NCBI RefSeq assembly: GCF_900155545.1
Contig: NZ_LT732526.1
Span: 2,906,656-2,970,655, forward strand
DNA from: Clostridium sp. Marseille-P2415
Lineage (GTDB): Bacteria > Bacillota > Clostridia > Lachnospirales > Lachnospiraceae
Direction of reading: 5' to 3'
Length of the DNA stretch: 64,000 bases
Within the stretch, counting starts at the first letter, position 1. Every line of letters starts with the position of its first letter. A program made the position numbers and the translations under genes. Below, piece by piece: positions 34,941 through 43,519 of the stretch. The notes below the pieces were generated by a model, which saw nothing but the letters and a program-made list of their open reading frames with translations, made no database searches and had not been told where the DNA came from.

Positions 34941-36029
34941 TCATGTTTCCTGACTTCCGGCCCATGTCCGGACCACATGCCCCAGCCCATGGACCGCTTT
35001 CCTTATTCCCATTGCAGCCAGTACAGGTAAGAGCACTCCTAAAACCAGGTACAGGAAATGGAGTTCCGGATAGGAATAGGGAAATCCGCCCTGGTTTTCT
35101 ATGAGCTCGGATATGAGCCGTGCATGGATCCAGTCAATGGTCTTAAACACCAGAAAATGAAGAGCCATAATGTCAAAGGAATATCTTCCAAGCAGAGCCG
35201 CTGCCCGGCCTGCCTTTGGAATTTTCTGAAGGCATTTGGCCGCAAAGCAGCAGAGATAGATCCCGGCTGCGGATATTACATAGAAATTGATTCCTCCCGG
35301 TATTTCATTGACGGATAACTCTACACTCTCTTTGGTAAACGCCAGAAAATACCAGAAAAGCCCTGCACAGGCGGCTGCACCATACCAGGTCGTGTATTTC
35401 TCAACGGAGATCTTCCTTTTCCGCAGCAGATATCCTCCATAGTAAACCGGAATCACCAGTATGGCTGTCTGCATGTGGTAGTTTAAGAATAATCCTTTCC
35501 GGTTTAAGGCTATGCCAAATAGGCCGGTCACAATACAGAAAGCTGCTGCCGCCCACGAACGAACAGAAGCGGGAAGGTAGTTACGGCAAAACCAGATGAT
35601 GACCGAAAAGACCGTACCGGCTCCCAGCATGACAGGAACAAACCATAACGCGCCTGCAGGCCCTTCGGCGCAGCGAAGGAACAGGGTGTTCATCATGGCG
35701 TACAAAAGTTCTTTTTTGTTGTAATCATCTGACGGAAAAAGAAGATATTCAGAAAGCAGGTTATGTAATAAAACAAACAGGCCGCCATAGCTGATATAAG
35801 AAACCCACATATTCTTCAGCCTGCGTGCAAAAAATTCAAAGGGTTTATCGCCATAGCGCTCTTCATTATAAAGATATCCTGATATGAAAAAGAATATAGC
35901 CAGATGATAGTAATATACGGTGCGAATGGCAATCCCAAGGTTTTGGGAATGTCCGAAAACAATGGATACAATGCCGATTCCTTTTAAAATATCCCAGAAC
36001 AAAAACCGTTCCTTCTTTTTTTCTTCCAT
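34941..36029 (-). CDS. Membrane acyltransferase, acyltransferase-3 family
   Basis: About 362 residues from ATG 36029, chosen because AGGGAG lies six bases before it; a longer form to 36059 lacks a site. About ten TM helices. The N-terminal block FLFWDILKGIGIVSIVFGHS with the catalytic-site His, then FFISGYLYNEE, are acyltransferase-3 (OafA/WecH/NodX) signatures. These proteins O-acetylate or O-acylate glycans at the membrane. It follows the multidomain glycosyltransferase by 70 bases and probably modifies the same glycan. Confidence 0.88.
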   Translation of the reverse strand: MEEKKKERFLFWDILKGIGIVSIVFGHSQNLGIAIRTVYYYHLAIFFFISGYLYNEERYGDKPFEFFARRLKNMWVSYISYGGLFVLLHNLLSEYLLFPSDDYNKKELLYAMMNTLFLRCAEGPAGALWFVPVMLGAGTVFSVIIWFCRNYLPASVRSWAAAAFCIVTGLFGIALNRKGLFLNYHMQTAILVIPVYYGGYLLRKRKISVEKYTTWYGAAACAGLFWYFLAFTKESVELSVNEIPGGINFYVISAAGIYLCCFAAKCLQKIPKAGRAAALLGRYSFDIMALHFLVFKTIDWIHARLISELIENQGGFPYSYPELHFLYLVLGVLLPVLAAMGIRKAVHGLGHVVRTWAGSQET

Positions 36030-36053
36030 GTAATTCTCCCTGACTGGACGGTA

Positions 36054-36079
36054 CCGCACCCGGGGAAACCAGGGCGCGG
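36054..36079 (-). other. GC-rich hairpin in the intergenic spacer
   Basis: CCGCACCC and GGGCGCGG (one G-U on the minus strand) flank a 10-base loop. There is no T-run. It sits between the stop of the 1037-residue protein and the SD of the acyltransferase, so it may affect mRNA stability or partial termination. Confidence 0.35.
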
Positions 36080-36099
36080 CCGCCTTCCAGACAGTTCCT

Positions 36100-39000
36100 T
36101 TAAAAATCTTCTCCGATCACGTTCCAGGCTGCGTCTATGCTGTGATATCTGCGGATATAATCCTGGGTATCCCGGCACATCTGCCTGCACCGGTCTGCAT
36201 CCTGGTAAAGGGATAAGACCTCCCCGGCAAAAGCCTCCGGTTCATCTCTTACCGCCATAACCGTCTCTGACTCCGGAATTCCTTCCGCGCCTATAGACGT
36301 GGTAACCACAGGAGCACCATGATACAAGGCTTCAATGACTTTTCCTTTCACTCCGGCGCCGTAGCGCAGCGGCACCACCACGATCCTGCAGCCGGCATAA
36401 AGCCTTGACAATTCTTCTTCCGTAACAAAGCCCTTAACAATGATCCCGTTATCCGGCTGTTCCAGAGCTTTAATCTCATCCGTCACCTTGGAGCCGACGA
36501 TATAGAAATTCACCTTGAGCCGTTCCCGGATAAGGGGGAATATTTCTCCGGCAAACCATAAAACCGCATCTGCATTCGGCGGATGGGCAAAGCCTCCTAC
36601 AAACAGCAGACCTTCCCTCTTTTCAAAGTCAGCCGGTATGTGATTTAGGAACTTCTCAAATACATAGGCCACAATGGCCTTCACATTTATGGATGGCTCG
36701 ATCTGATGGATGGCCTCCCGCTCCACATAGGAGGGATAATAGGAAACCGCCGCCTTTCTCATAATACGCAGCTCCACGGACTTCCAGTATTCAGAGGACC
36801 TCCTCTTTTCCGGATCTCCGGTCAGTTCATACTCTCTGCCTTCCCGCAAGAAGTGCAGGTCGTGACCGTAATAAATGATTTTCATTTTTGTGTGGTTTTT
36901 GATAAAATCAGCATACTTTGTAGCAATATGGGGGCGGTTTAAATATGCCACCTTTATGTCATCTCCATGTTTCTTTAACCAGTCCCAGATCCCGGCCTGA
37001 TGATCCTTGCCGTAAAGAATCTCGATTCCCATCTGCTGCAAAACAGTGGAATAAGGTTCCTCATGAAGGAAGTTATCGCCCAGGAATTTCACCACATACC
37101 CCTTTTCCAGGAACATCTTCAAATACTGAAAGGTGGTCTTGGAACCGGCATCCCGGTCATAGGTCGGCACATAGTGGTCAACCACCAGAATGATATCCTT
37201 GCCCTGGCTTCTCTCTCTGGCCCTGAAGGGGTCGGGATTTCCGTCGTTTTCACACTGCTTCCGAAACTCGGCCGCCCATTTTTCTTTCAGCTTCCGTCCA
37301 TTTTCCACCTGATACCGCTTAAGGCCTGAGCCATTGACATCCGTACCGTTTGATACGCCTTCAAAATGAATGACCCTCGAAAGCGGCTGATAGACGACCC
37401 GCAGCCCCGCCTTCCGCACCTCAAAGGCGAGATCAGAATCTTCGCAGTAAGCAGGCGCAAAGCGTTCATCAAATCCGCCGATCCATTTCCACAGATCATT
37501 GGACAGGAGGATCGCTGCACCGGAAATATAATCCACATCCTTCACATAATTGTACTCCGGCTTATCCGGATCATCGAGGCGCCCGTAATTCCAGCCGGAA
37601 CCATCGCTCCAGATGATCCCGCCTGCTTCCTGCAGCCGCCCATCCGGATAAACCAGTTTGGAACCCACCATGCCGATGGACGGATCGGATTCGATCAAAT
37701 TTACCAGACTGCTGAGCCAGCCTTCCATCACCTGGGTATCGTTGTTAAGAAACATGATATACTTTCCTCTGGCCGCCTTAGCCGCCTGGTTGCAGTTTCT
37801 TAAAAACCCCTGGTTGGTCTCATTGCGGCAGATCACTACATTTTCGGTGAATTTAGACAGTTCCGCCGTGGCGTCGGTGGAAACATCGTCCGCTATGATG
37901 ACTTCATAGACCACATCCTTTGTATGTTCCAGAATGGACGCAAGGCAGGCATAGGTATAATGGATCTGGTTGTAAACCGGAATGATGATGGACACGGTTG
38001 GGTGCCCCTCTTTTACAAAGCGGAGTTTTCCATGTATACGGTATATATCTCCGATTTTCATATCCCCTTCGATCAGGTTTTTCCCCTCTTCGGTTGTATA
38101 GAGGCGAAAGGACCGGACCGGATGGAGAACTGTATCCCTGGCGTAAGATAAAAATTTCCGTTTTCTCGTCCCTTCGGGAAATTTATCATCGAAGATTCTT
38201 CCAAGCTTTCTCCCAACGCGGTAGGTAAATGCCAGGTGCCCCTGAAGGCCGGCGACCATCTCCTGCATATTCTGGCAGTCCCTGCGAAGCGTGTCAATGA
38301 TCATTTCCTGGTTGCTCACATGATTATCGGTCAGGCGCTTCTCTTCCTGCTGCTTTGTGATGGTTACATCCTTTTCCTTTATCTCCAGCTCCAGTTGAGA
38401 TATATGTTCTTTTGTATCATCGATCATCTGTGACAGGACGTACATATCCTCCGGCAGTGCATGGGTTTCATGCATATAATTGACCAGATAGATCTGCTGG
38501 TTCTCCCCGTGGACGTATTCCTGGAAATGGCGCTCCATCTCCTGATACGTACCGATGCGCTCTGTCTCCACGCCGAATTCTTCCATATACTCTTCCATGG
38601 AACCATAGCGTAAAATACTCTTATACTGCTCATAAAAATAATAGAGCATCCGGAATTTAATAAATGTCATGGGGACCGGAAAGGAAAATACCCATTCATA
38701 ATCCAGACAATACGGGCCATCCGCGGTCATCATGATGTTCTCAAAAAGACAATCGATGTTGGACGTTTGAAAGGACCAGTCCTTTTTCATGCTTTCATCC
38801 GCCTCAGAAAGGCTGCCGAATACCTCTTCAAATTCGGGGGTGATGGTAAAGGGAATAATGTAGTTTTCCCTGACATTTAAAATCATGGAAATCCCGTCTT
38901 CCACGTGGGAAACGGAAACCTTTCCATCACGGATCTCCTTTCCAAGAAGCTCGGATAAGGTTTCCCCTTTCAGGAAATCAAAACGGGCGGTCCGCCCATC

Positions 39001-39213
39001 GGGACTTAGGGAAACCTCTACAACCTTCAGCTTCTGGTTTTGCTCCTTTAAGCTCCGGTATTTGTCCGCAAGTGATTTTATATGGGCGGCGCCTTCATCC
39101 CTTAAGGCTGTTTTTTCCACAAAGGGACAACCATCCACCTCCACCAGACTGGTGCGGATCTGGAACGCTTCCCTGCGGGTTTTGTTGTATTTTACAAAAT
39201 TAATTTTCTTCAT
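36100..39213 (-). CDS. Multidomain kinase-like / coiled-coil / GT2 / GT4 glycosyltransferase
   Basis: 1037 residues. Residues ~1-235 resemble a small-molecule or LPS-type kinase: Asp154 and Asn159 in SNIDCLFENIMM have the D-x4-N spacing of a catalytic loop, and CLDYEW (Asp171) resembles the metal-binding DxEW segment. Residues ~262-325 are charged and heptad-like, a likely coiled coil. Residues ~405-650 are a GT2 domain (VSIIIPVYNQIHYT, ADDVSTD, FLNNDTQV, CEDSDLAFEVRKAG). Residues ~672-1035 are a GT4-like domain (LLFVGGFAHPPNADAV, PLRYGAGVKGKVIEAL, TSIGAEGIP). It overlaps the methyltransferase stop by 14 bases. It likely extends and perhaps caps the glycan exported by the adjacent ABC system. 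Confidence 0.8.
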   Translation of the reverse strand: MKKINFVKYNKTRREAFQIRTSLVEVDGCPFVEKTALRDEGAAHIKSLADKYRSLKEQNQKLKVVEVSLSPDGRTARFDFLKGETLSELLGKEIRDGKVSVSHVEDGISMILNVRENYIIPFTITPEFEEVFGSLSEADESMKKDWSFQTSNIDCLFENIMMTADGPYCLDYEWVFSFPVPMTFIKFRMLYYFYEQYKSILRYGSMEEYMEEFGVETERIGTYQEMERHFQEYVHGENQQIYLVNYMHETHALPEDMYVLSQMIDDTKEHISQLELEIKEKDVTITKQQEEKRLTDNHVSNQEMIIDTLRRDCQNMQEMVAGLQGHLAFTYRVGRKLGRIFDDKFPEGTRKRKFLSYARDTVLHPVRSFRLYTTEEGKNLIEGDMKIGDIYRIHGKLRFVKEGHPTVSIIIPVYNQIHYTYACLASILEHTKDVVYEVIIADDVSTDATAELSKFTENVVICRNETNQGFLRNCNQAAKAARGKYIMFLNNDTQVMEGWLSSLVNLIESDPSIGMVGSKLVYPDGRLQEAGGIIWSDGSGWNYGRLDDPDKPEYNYVKDVDYISGAAILLSNDLWKWIGGFDERFAPAYCEDSDLAFEVRKAGLRVVYQPLSRVIHFEGVSNGTDVNGSGLKRYQVENGRKLKEKWAAEFRKQCENDGNPDPFRARERSQGKDIILVVDHYVPTYDRDAGSKTTFQYLKMFLEKGYVVKFLGDNFLHEEPYSTVLQQMGIEILYGKDHQAGIWDWLKKHGDDIKVAYLNRPHIATKYADFIKNHTKMKIIYYGHDLHFLREGREYELTGDPEKRRSSEYWKSVELRIMRKAAVSYYPSYVEREAIHQIEPSINVKAIVAYVFEKFLNHIPADFEKREGLLFVGGFAHPPNADAVLWFAGEIFPLIRERLKVNFYIVGSKVTDEIKALEQPDNGIIVKGFVTEEELSRLYAGCRIVVVPLRYGAGVKGKVIEALYHGAPVVTTSIGAEGIPESETVMAVRDEPEAFAGEVLSLYQDADRCRQMCRDTQDYIRRYHSIDAAWNVIGEDF

Positions 39214-39979
39214 GGCGGCTCCATATGACTAAAAATGAATTGGCAAATGTCTCAAACTGCTTTCCCTCGCATACCTCATCAAACATCTTTCCCAAATCAA
39301 ACCTTAAGTATTTGGGATAATCATAGGCCAGAATGGCATGGGACAAATCTCCCTTGCCCGGCAGGTACCCGTCGGAATATATTGTTATGGGCAGACGGTA
39401 GTCCGGCATGGGATAATAGAATTCTGCCTGTCCGTCCGTTCCTTCCCTGCCGCACAGAAGCTCCCGGACTTCTGCCCTGGAAAGCCGGTCTTTGTCCGGC
39501 ACAGCCCCTGCCTGATATTTTAAGCCCAGGCGGTTGCAAACAGCCAGAATAAGCTTTCCCTGCGGCTTTAAAAGGGATTTTGCTTTTTTGATCTGCCCGT
39601 CATAAGGGGACGTCAGGGATCCAACCATGACCACATAATCAAACCCATCTTCTTCAAAGGAGTCTAAATCCCCGGTCACATAACGGATATTCTCCTGCTT
39701 CTGATAGCGGAGGCGGTTGACTGACAGGTTATTCCGGTTCGGGTCAAGGACCGTTACCTGGCTCACCCTTCTGCTGTATAAGCCGGTAAGAGCGCCGTAG
39801 TCGGAACCAACCTGCAGTAATGAAGCCTCCTCATCAAACCCGTACCACTCCAGTATGTTCTCACGGATATCCGATAAGGCATATAAGTAATCCTGGTTAG
39901 GATTTTCCTTAAGCAGCTTTTTCATATCCCCGTTATATTTAAGCAACAGATTCCTGACCTCAGGACTGATATCTTTCAT
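39200..39979 (-). CDS. SAM-dependent methyltransferase
   Basis: About 259 residues from ATG 39979, preceded by GAGGAGGAA; an in-frame ATG at 40006 overlaps the wzt stop and lacks a site. Class I Rossmann fold: motif I LLQVGSDYGALT near 60-71, acidic VTVLDPN, VTGDLDSF, YVVMVGSL and the LLKPQGKLILAV post-motif. It lies between the Wzt with a C-terminal domain and the kinase-like/GT protein, and is translationally coupled to the latter. A chain-end methylating role is inferred from this order. Confidence 0.82.
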   Translation of the reverse strand: MKDISPEVRNLLLKYNGDMKKLLKENPNQDYLYALSDIRENILEWYGFDEEASLLQVGSDYGALTGLYSRRVSQVTVLDPNRNNLSVNRLRYQKQENIRYVTGDLDSFEEDGFDYVVMVGSLTSPYDGQIKKAKSLLKPQGKLILAVCNRLGLKYQAGAVPDKDRLSRAEVRELLCGREGTDGQAEFYYPMPDYRLPITIYSDGYLPGKGDLSHAILAYDYPKYLRFDLGKMFDEVCEGKQFETFANSFLVIWSRHEEN

Positions 39980-39992
39980 GCATACTTCCTCC

Positions 39993-41339
39993 TCATTCTC
40001 CTGCACGGTAAAGCTTTAGGCTTACTTCCGATTCCATATCATAAATCCCTACCGTATTCTTATTGGAAATGACTGTAATGTTTGCAATATCATACAGGCG
40101 GTGGTAGACTACATGTTCTCCGTTTTCAAAACCGGTACAGCTCATGGACAGCAGATATTCCCCTCCCTGAAGGGTCATTTTCTGGTTGAATTCCACCTCA
40201 TACTCATCGCCTTTTTTTACAGCCTTTACATCAGAGGCTTCGTACATGGTATTGGTGCCGGTCAAATCGGCTCCTCTTTTATCCTTGATGGTGTACGTGA
40301 AAATCGGCGTCTCGATCTCCGTATTGAAATGGATCCGTTCCTTAATGGTAAAGCGTTCCCCCTTTAACAGCAGGTTAGTCACATTTCCCCTCTCGTCAAA
40401 AAGCCCGAAATCCACGATTTCCGCCCTTTTGTCACCGTATTCGGTGCGATTGGGGTTAACCGTAAGCTTCTCCTTCATAAGACCCTGATAACGGGTACTC
40501 TCCGGTTGCTTCCCGGAAACAGCCGGTTCCCCGGAAAAATCGTTTAAAACGCCGGTTCTGATCTCTTCCAGCTCCTCACCGAGGTCGTCCATCTGGTTTG
40601 CCAGGATCTTCTTATAAAGATCCACCATTTTCCCCGGTTCTCCCTCGGCAATGAAATTCCCTTTGTTCAGTACTACTACACGGTCACAGTATTTAATGAT
40701 TGCTCCCATATCATGTGTAACCATCAAAATGGTGGTGCCGTTCTTCCGGATATCCTCCATGCGGCGGTAGCATTTTGCCTGAAAGAATACATCGCCTACG
40801 GACAGCGCCTCATCAACGATCAGAATTTCAGGTTCCACATTGATCGCCAGGGCGAATGCCAGCCGGACGAACATGCCGCTGGAATAGGTCTTGACCGGCT
40901 GATAAACAAAATCCCCGATATCCGCAAATTCCAGGATATCCTGAAGTTTTTCATCCATCTCCTTTTTGGAAAAACCCATCATGGTTCCGTTCATGTAAAT
41001 GTTTTCGATGCCGGTATAATCCATGTTAAACCCGGCTCCTAGCTCCAACAGAGCGGAAATGACCCCATTTACCTCCAGCTTGCCGCTGGTAGGAGTCAGG
41101 ACTCCGGTGATGATCTTCAGTATGGTGGACTTGCCCGAACCGTTGGTACCGATGATTCCCACGGTTTGTCCCTTTTCCACATCAAAGGAAATGCCGTTTA
41201 AGGCATAGAAATCCCGATGGTAGTTCTTATGGGTTATACTTAAGGATTCTTTTAAACGGTCTATAGGCTTGTCATATAATCTATAGATTTTTGTTACATT
41301 ATTAACAGAAATTGCTTTGTTGTTCGATTCTACGGACAT
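39993..41339 (-). CDS. wzt: Polysaccharide ABC exporter ATPase with C-terminal carbohydrate-binding domain (Wzt)
   Basis: About 448 residues from ATG 41339, chosen for GGAGG five bases upstream rather than the in-frame ATG at 41372 inside wzm. NBD ~1-240: Walker A GTNGSGKST, LLELGAGFNMDYTGIENIYM, YSSGMFVRLAFA, ILIVDEALSVGD. A linker ~240-300 leads to a beta-sandwich Wzt_C-like domain (~305-448: EIVDFGLFDERGN, VTNLLLKGERFTIKERIHF, GEYLLSMSCTGFE). In E. coli O9a/O8 this domain binds the modified non-reducing end of the finished chain before export. The adjacent methyltransferase and kinase-like gene fit that logic. Confidence 0.93.
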   Translation of the reverse strand: MSVESNNKAISVNNVTKIYRLYDKPIDRLKESLSITHKNYHRDFYALNGISFDVEKGQTVGIIGTNGSGKSTILKIITGVLTPTSGKLEVNGVISALLELGAGFNMDYTGIENIYMNGTMMGFSKKEMDEKLQDILEFADIGDFVYQPVKTYSSGMFVRLAFALAINVEPEILIVDEALSVGDVFFQAKCYRRMEDIRKNGTTILMVTHDMGAIIKYCDRVVVLNKGNFIAEGEPGKMVDLYKKILANQMDDLGEELEEIRTGVLNDFSGEPAVSGKQPESTRYQGLMKEKLTVNPNRTEYGDKRAEIVDFGLFDERGNVTNLLLKGERFTIKERIHFNTEIETPIFTYTIKDKRGADLTGTNTMYEASDVKAVKKGDEYEVEFNQKMTLQGGEYLLSMSCTGFENGEHVVYHRLYDIANITVISNKNTVGIYDMESEVSLKLYRAGE

Positions 41340-41361
41340 TAAATCCTCCAAATTAAGCTGG

Positions 41362-42174
41362 TTACAGCACATCAGAAAAATGCGGACGCAGCTTTTTAAA
41401 TACTTTCAGCCCCACAAGCATGAGGACAATGGTAACACCCCAGAAATACAGTCCCAGAGTGGGCCGCTCGTTCAGCCAGTTTCCGGTCAGCATGCTGTCA
41501 CGGTACCCCGCCACGATATAATAGAACGGGTTGACCTTAAGCAGGGAAGGCAGCCAGGCGGGTATGGAGGGAAACATCTCCGGTGCCCACATAACAGGCA
41601 CCATCCAGATACCAAACTGCAGGAATATCCCTACGATCTGAGCGATATCCTTGAAAAATACATTGACGGCACTGGTAAAATATGCGATCGCCAGAGACAG
41701 CATGGAGCTTGCAAAGGAATAATAGATGATCTGGATCCAGCTGATCTTAGGCAGAAAACCATAGCAGAGAAATACCACGATCATGATGACTGCAAAAATG
41801 CCATGAACCATCAGGCAGGAAAGCATCTTGATGACCGGCAGGATCTCCACCCGGAACACCACCTTTTTCACCAGGTAATTGTATTCCTGCAGGCAGTTGG
41901 TTCCCATATTCAAAACCTCGCTGAAATAAAACCAGGGAACGATGCCGGGTATCAGCCACAGCACATATGGGTAATCCGGTACGGGAGGAACACTTTTAAA
42001 GCCCAGCTGAAACACGAAAAAGTACACCAGAATCGTTGCCAGAGGCTGCAGAAACATCCACGCAATGCCGAAATAGGAGCCTACAAACCGCTTCTTAAAA
42101 TCGGCTTTTGACAAGTCCAGAATCAATTTTCTTTTTATGACGATTTCTTTTAACAAGGAAACCAGATAACTCAT
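41362..42174 (-). CDS. wzm: Polysaccharide ABC exporter permease (Wzm), second system
   Basis: 270 residues, six TM spans: LSKADFKKRFVGSYFGIAWM, FLQPLATILVYFFVFQLGFK, IPGIVPWFYFSE, KVVFRVEILPV and KVNPFYYIVAGYRD are conserved ABC-2 polysaccharide permease blocks. SD GAGAGGAG. Followed after 22 bases by its Wzt partner. It is not a recent duplicate of the 10897 permease; the two differ throughout. Confidence 0.93.
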   Translation of the reverse strand: MSYLVSLLKEIVIKRKLILDLSKADFKKRFVGSYFGIAWMFLQPLATILVYFFVFQLGFKSVPPVPDYPYVLWLIPGIVPWFYFSEVLNMGTNCLQEYNYLVKKVVFRVEILPVIKMLSCLMVHGIFAVIMIVVFLCYGFLPKISWIQIIYYSFASSMLSLAIAYFTSAVNVFFKDIAQIVGIFLQFGIWMVPVMWAPEMFPSIPAWLPSLLKVNPFYYIVAGYRDSMLTGNWLNERPTLGLYFWGVTIVLMLVGLKVFKKLRPHFSDVL

Positions 42175-42189
42175 GGTTTTCTCCTCTCA

Positions 42190-42744
42190 CTAAAATTTGA
42201 AGGTATCGCGGATTCCGCTCCATTTCTGGTCCTTATCGGAAATAATCAGCTTCATACCCTCTTCGACCGGCCAGTCAATGCCGATTTCCGGGTCACTCCA
42301 TAAAATTCCGCCTTCATCGCCCGGATGATAGAAATCGGTACACTTATACGCGAACTCCGCCTCATCGGACAGAACTAAAAATCCGTGTGCAAAGCCTTCC
42401 GGAATATAAAACTGCTTCTTGTTTTCCGCAGACAGCTCCACGCCAAACCATTTTCCGTAGGTCCCTGAAGAGGAACGTAAATCCACCGCCACATCAAATA
42501 CCTTTCCTCTCACGACCCGCACAAGCTTTCCCTGGGGAAACTGCTTCTGGAAATGGAGGCCACGCAGGACCCCTCTTACGGACATGGACTGGTTATCCTG
42601 TACAAAAACCATGGAAAGTCCGGCTTCCTTAAAATCATTCTGGTTATAGGTTTCCATAAAATAACCTCTGGAATCAGGAAATACCGTTGGTTCGATCACA
42701 TATAGCCCTTCAATCCCGCATTCTGTTACTTTTATCTTTCCCAT
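42190..42744 (-). CDS. rmlC: dTDP-4-dehydrorhamnose 3,5-epimerase
   Basis: 184 residues, cupin-fold RmlC: IEPTVFPDSRGYFMETYNQN, the catalytic-His block LRGLHFQKQFPQGKLVRVV, YGKWFGVELSAENKKQFYI, PEGFAHGFLVLSDEAEF and the C-terminal GGILWSDPEIGIDWP. It epimerises dTDP-4-keto-6-deoxyglucose en route to dTDP-L-rhamnose. No intact rmlA, rmlB or rmlD is in the window, so these must lie elsewhere. First gene of the second exporter operon. SD GGAG in AAAGGAGCATAAATTATG. Confidence 0.95.
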   Translation of the reverse strand: MGKIKVTECGIEGLYVIEPTVFPDSRGYFMETYNQNDFKEAGLSMVFVQDNQSMSVRGVLRGLHFQKQFPQGKLVRVVRGKVFDVAVDLRSSSGTYGKWFGVELSAENKKQFYIPEGFAHGFLVLSDEAEFAYKCTDFYHPGDEGGILWSDPEIGIDWPVEEGMKLIISDKDQKWSGIRDTFKF

Positions 42745-42788
42745 AATTTATGCTCCTTTACCTGTTAAATCATTCTTTTACTTGTAGC

Positions 42789-42797
42789 ATTCTACCA
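42789..42797 (-). promoter_or_regulatory. Extended -10 promoter of the rmlC operon
   Basis: Minus strand TGG-TAGAAT, about 45 bases before the rmlC ATG. No good -35. The surrounding CTTGTAG...CTACCACAAG has partial dyad symmetry. Confidence 0.45.
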
Positions 42798-42865
42798 CAA
42801 GTTGGAGCAGATTTCTATATATAGGGGGATTTTTGTTAAAATATGACAGGAACGGGGCCAATAAG

Positions 42866-42940
42866 AAGTGCCTCAAAAAATGATATCACCCGCTTACCAC
42901 CATGGTGTGGATATTGCGTACGTCATCTTTTGAAGCACTT
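42866..42940. repeat. 18-bp imperfect inverted repeat with inner palindrome
   Basis: Arms 42866-42883 and 42923-42940 match at 16 of 18 positions. The loop contains the palindrome CACCATGGTG. It lies between the nitroreductase remnant and the rmlC promoter. It could be a factor-independent terminator-like RNA fold or a small mobile repeat; it has no clean T-run. Confidence 0.5.
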
Positions 42941-42969
42941 ACTACAGCCATTTCATGACTGCGGCATCT

Positions 42970-43412
42970 TTAAAATTTCCCAATATGGACTTTATCCATC
43001 GGAAGCTGCGATAAACCGTATGCTCCCCTTTCTTCGTTCGGAACTCCAACTGTCAGGATAGCCTGAAGCTTATAATTTTCAGGAAACTCCAGTATATCCC
43101 GTAAAAAATCTTCTGTATCTCTTCCATCGTTTGCCTTACGCAGCCGTCCCTGCACCCAGCAGCTTCCAAGTCCAAGACTGTGCGCTGCGAGATGCATGTT
43201 GCTCATTGCTACAGAACAGTCTTCTATCCATACATCCGTCACGTCTGAATTTCCGATGACTACAATCGCACATGCCGCTTCTTTCAGCTTGCCTTTCCTG
43301 AAGCTGATAAGAGCCCTGCCTGCACGATTTTCATAATCTTTTCTTCAGAAATCTCTTCCTCTGTATAACTTCTGACACTCCGTCTTGTTCTCATAATTTC
43401 TATCAGATCCAT
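42970..43412 (-). pseudogene. Nitroreductase-family protein, internally deleted and frameshifted
   Basis: From ATG 43412 (SD GAGGGAAGGA) the frame reads MDLIEIMRTRRSVRSYTEEE and QAGLLSASG, the FMN-binding N-terminus of nitroreductases, then hits TGA at 43284. A shifted frame continues KLKEAACAIVVIGNSDVTDV, then WIEDCSVAMSNMHLAAHSLG, LGSCWVQGRLRKA, YKLQAILTVGVPNEE to 42970. The usual RPWEF-containing strand and about 30 residues between SASG and the second part are missing. It is a dead oxidoreductase gene between the glycan locus and the allantoin regulator. Confidence 0.82.
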
Positions 43413-43519
43413 ATTCCTTCCCTCACTTCCATTTTGTCTGTAAAATTATAAACAGCCACATTTTCAACAACATGTACATCCGCACCAAGCCTTATTGCCA
43501 TTCTCGCCGCTTACCTGCT

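Noticed and set aside
41317-42111. 264-codon plus-strand frame
   Set aside because: Exact antisense of the wzm permease, which carries clear family motifs; His/Gln-rich shadow.
43478-43510. Possible small ORF before the nitroreductase remnant
   Set aside because: Runs only about 30 codons to a stop, overlaps the nitroreductase start and has no family match I can name.
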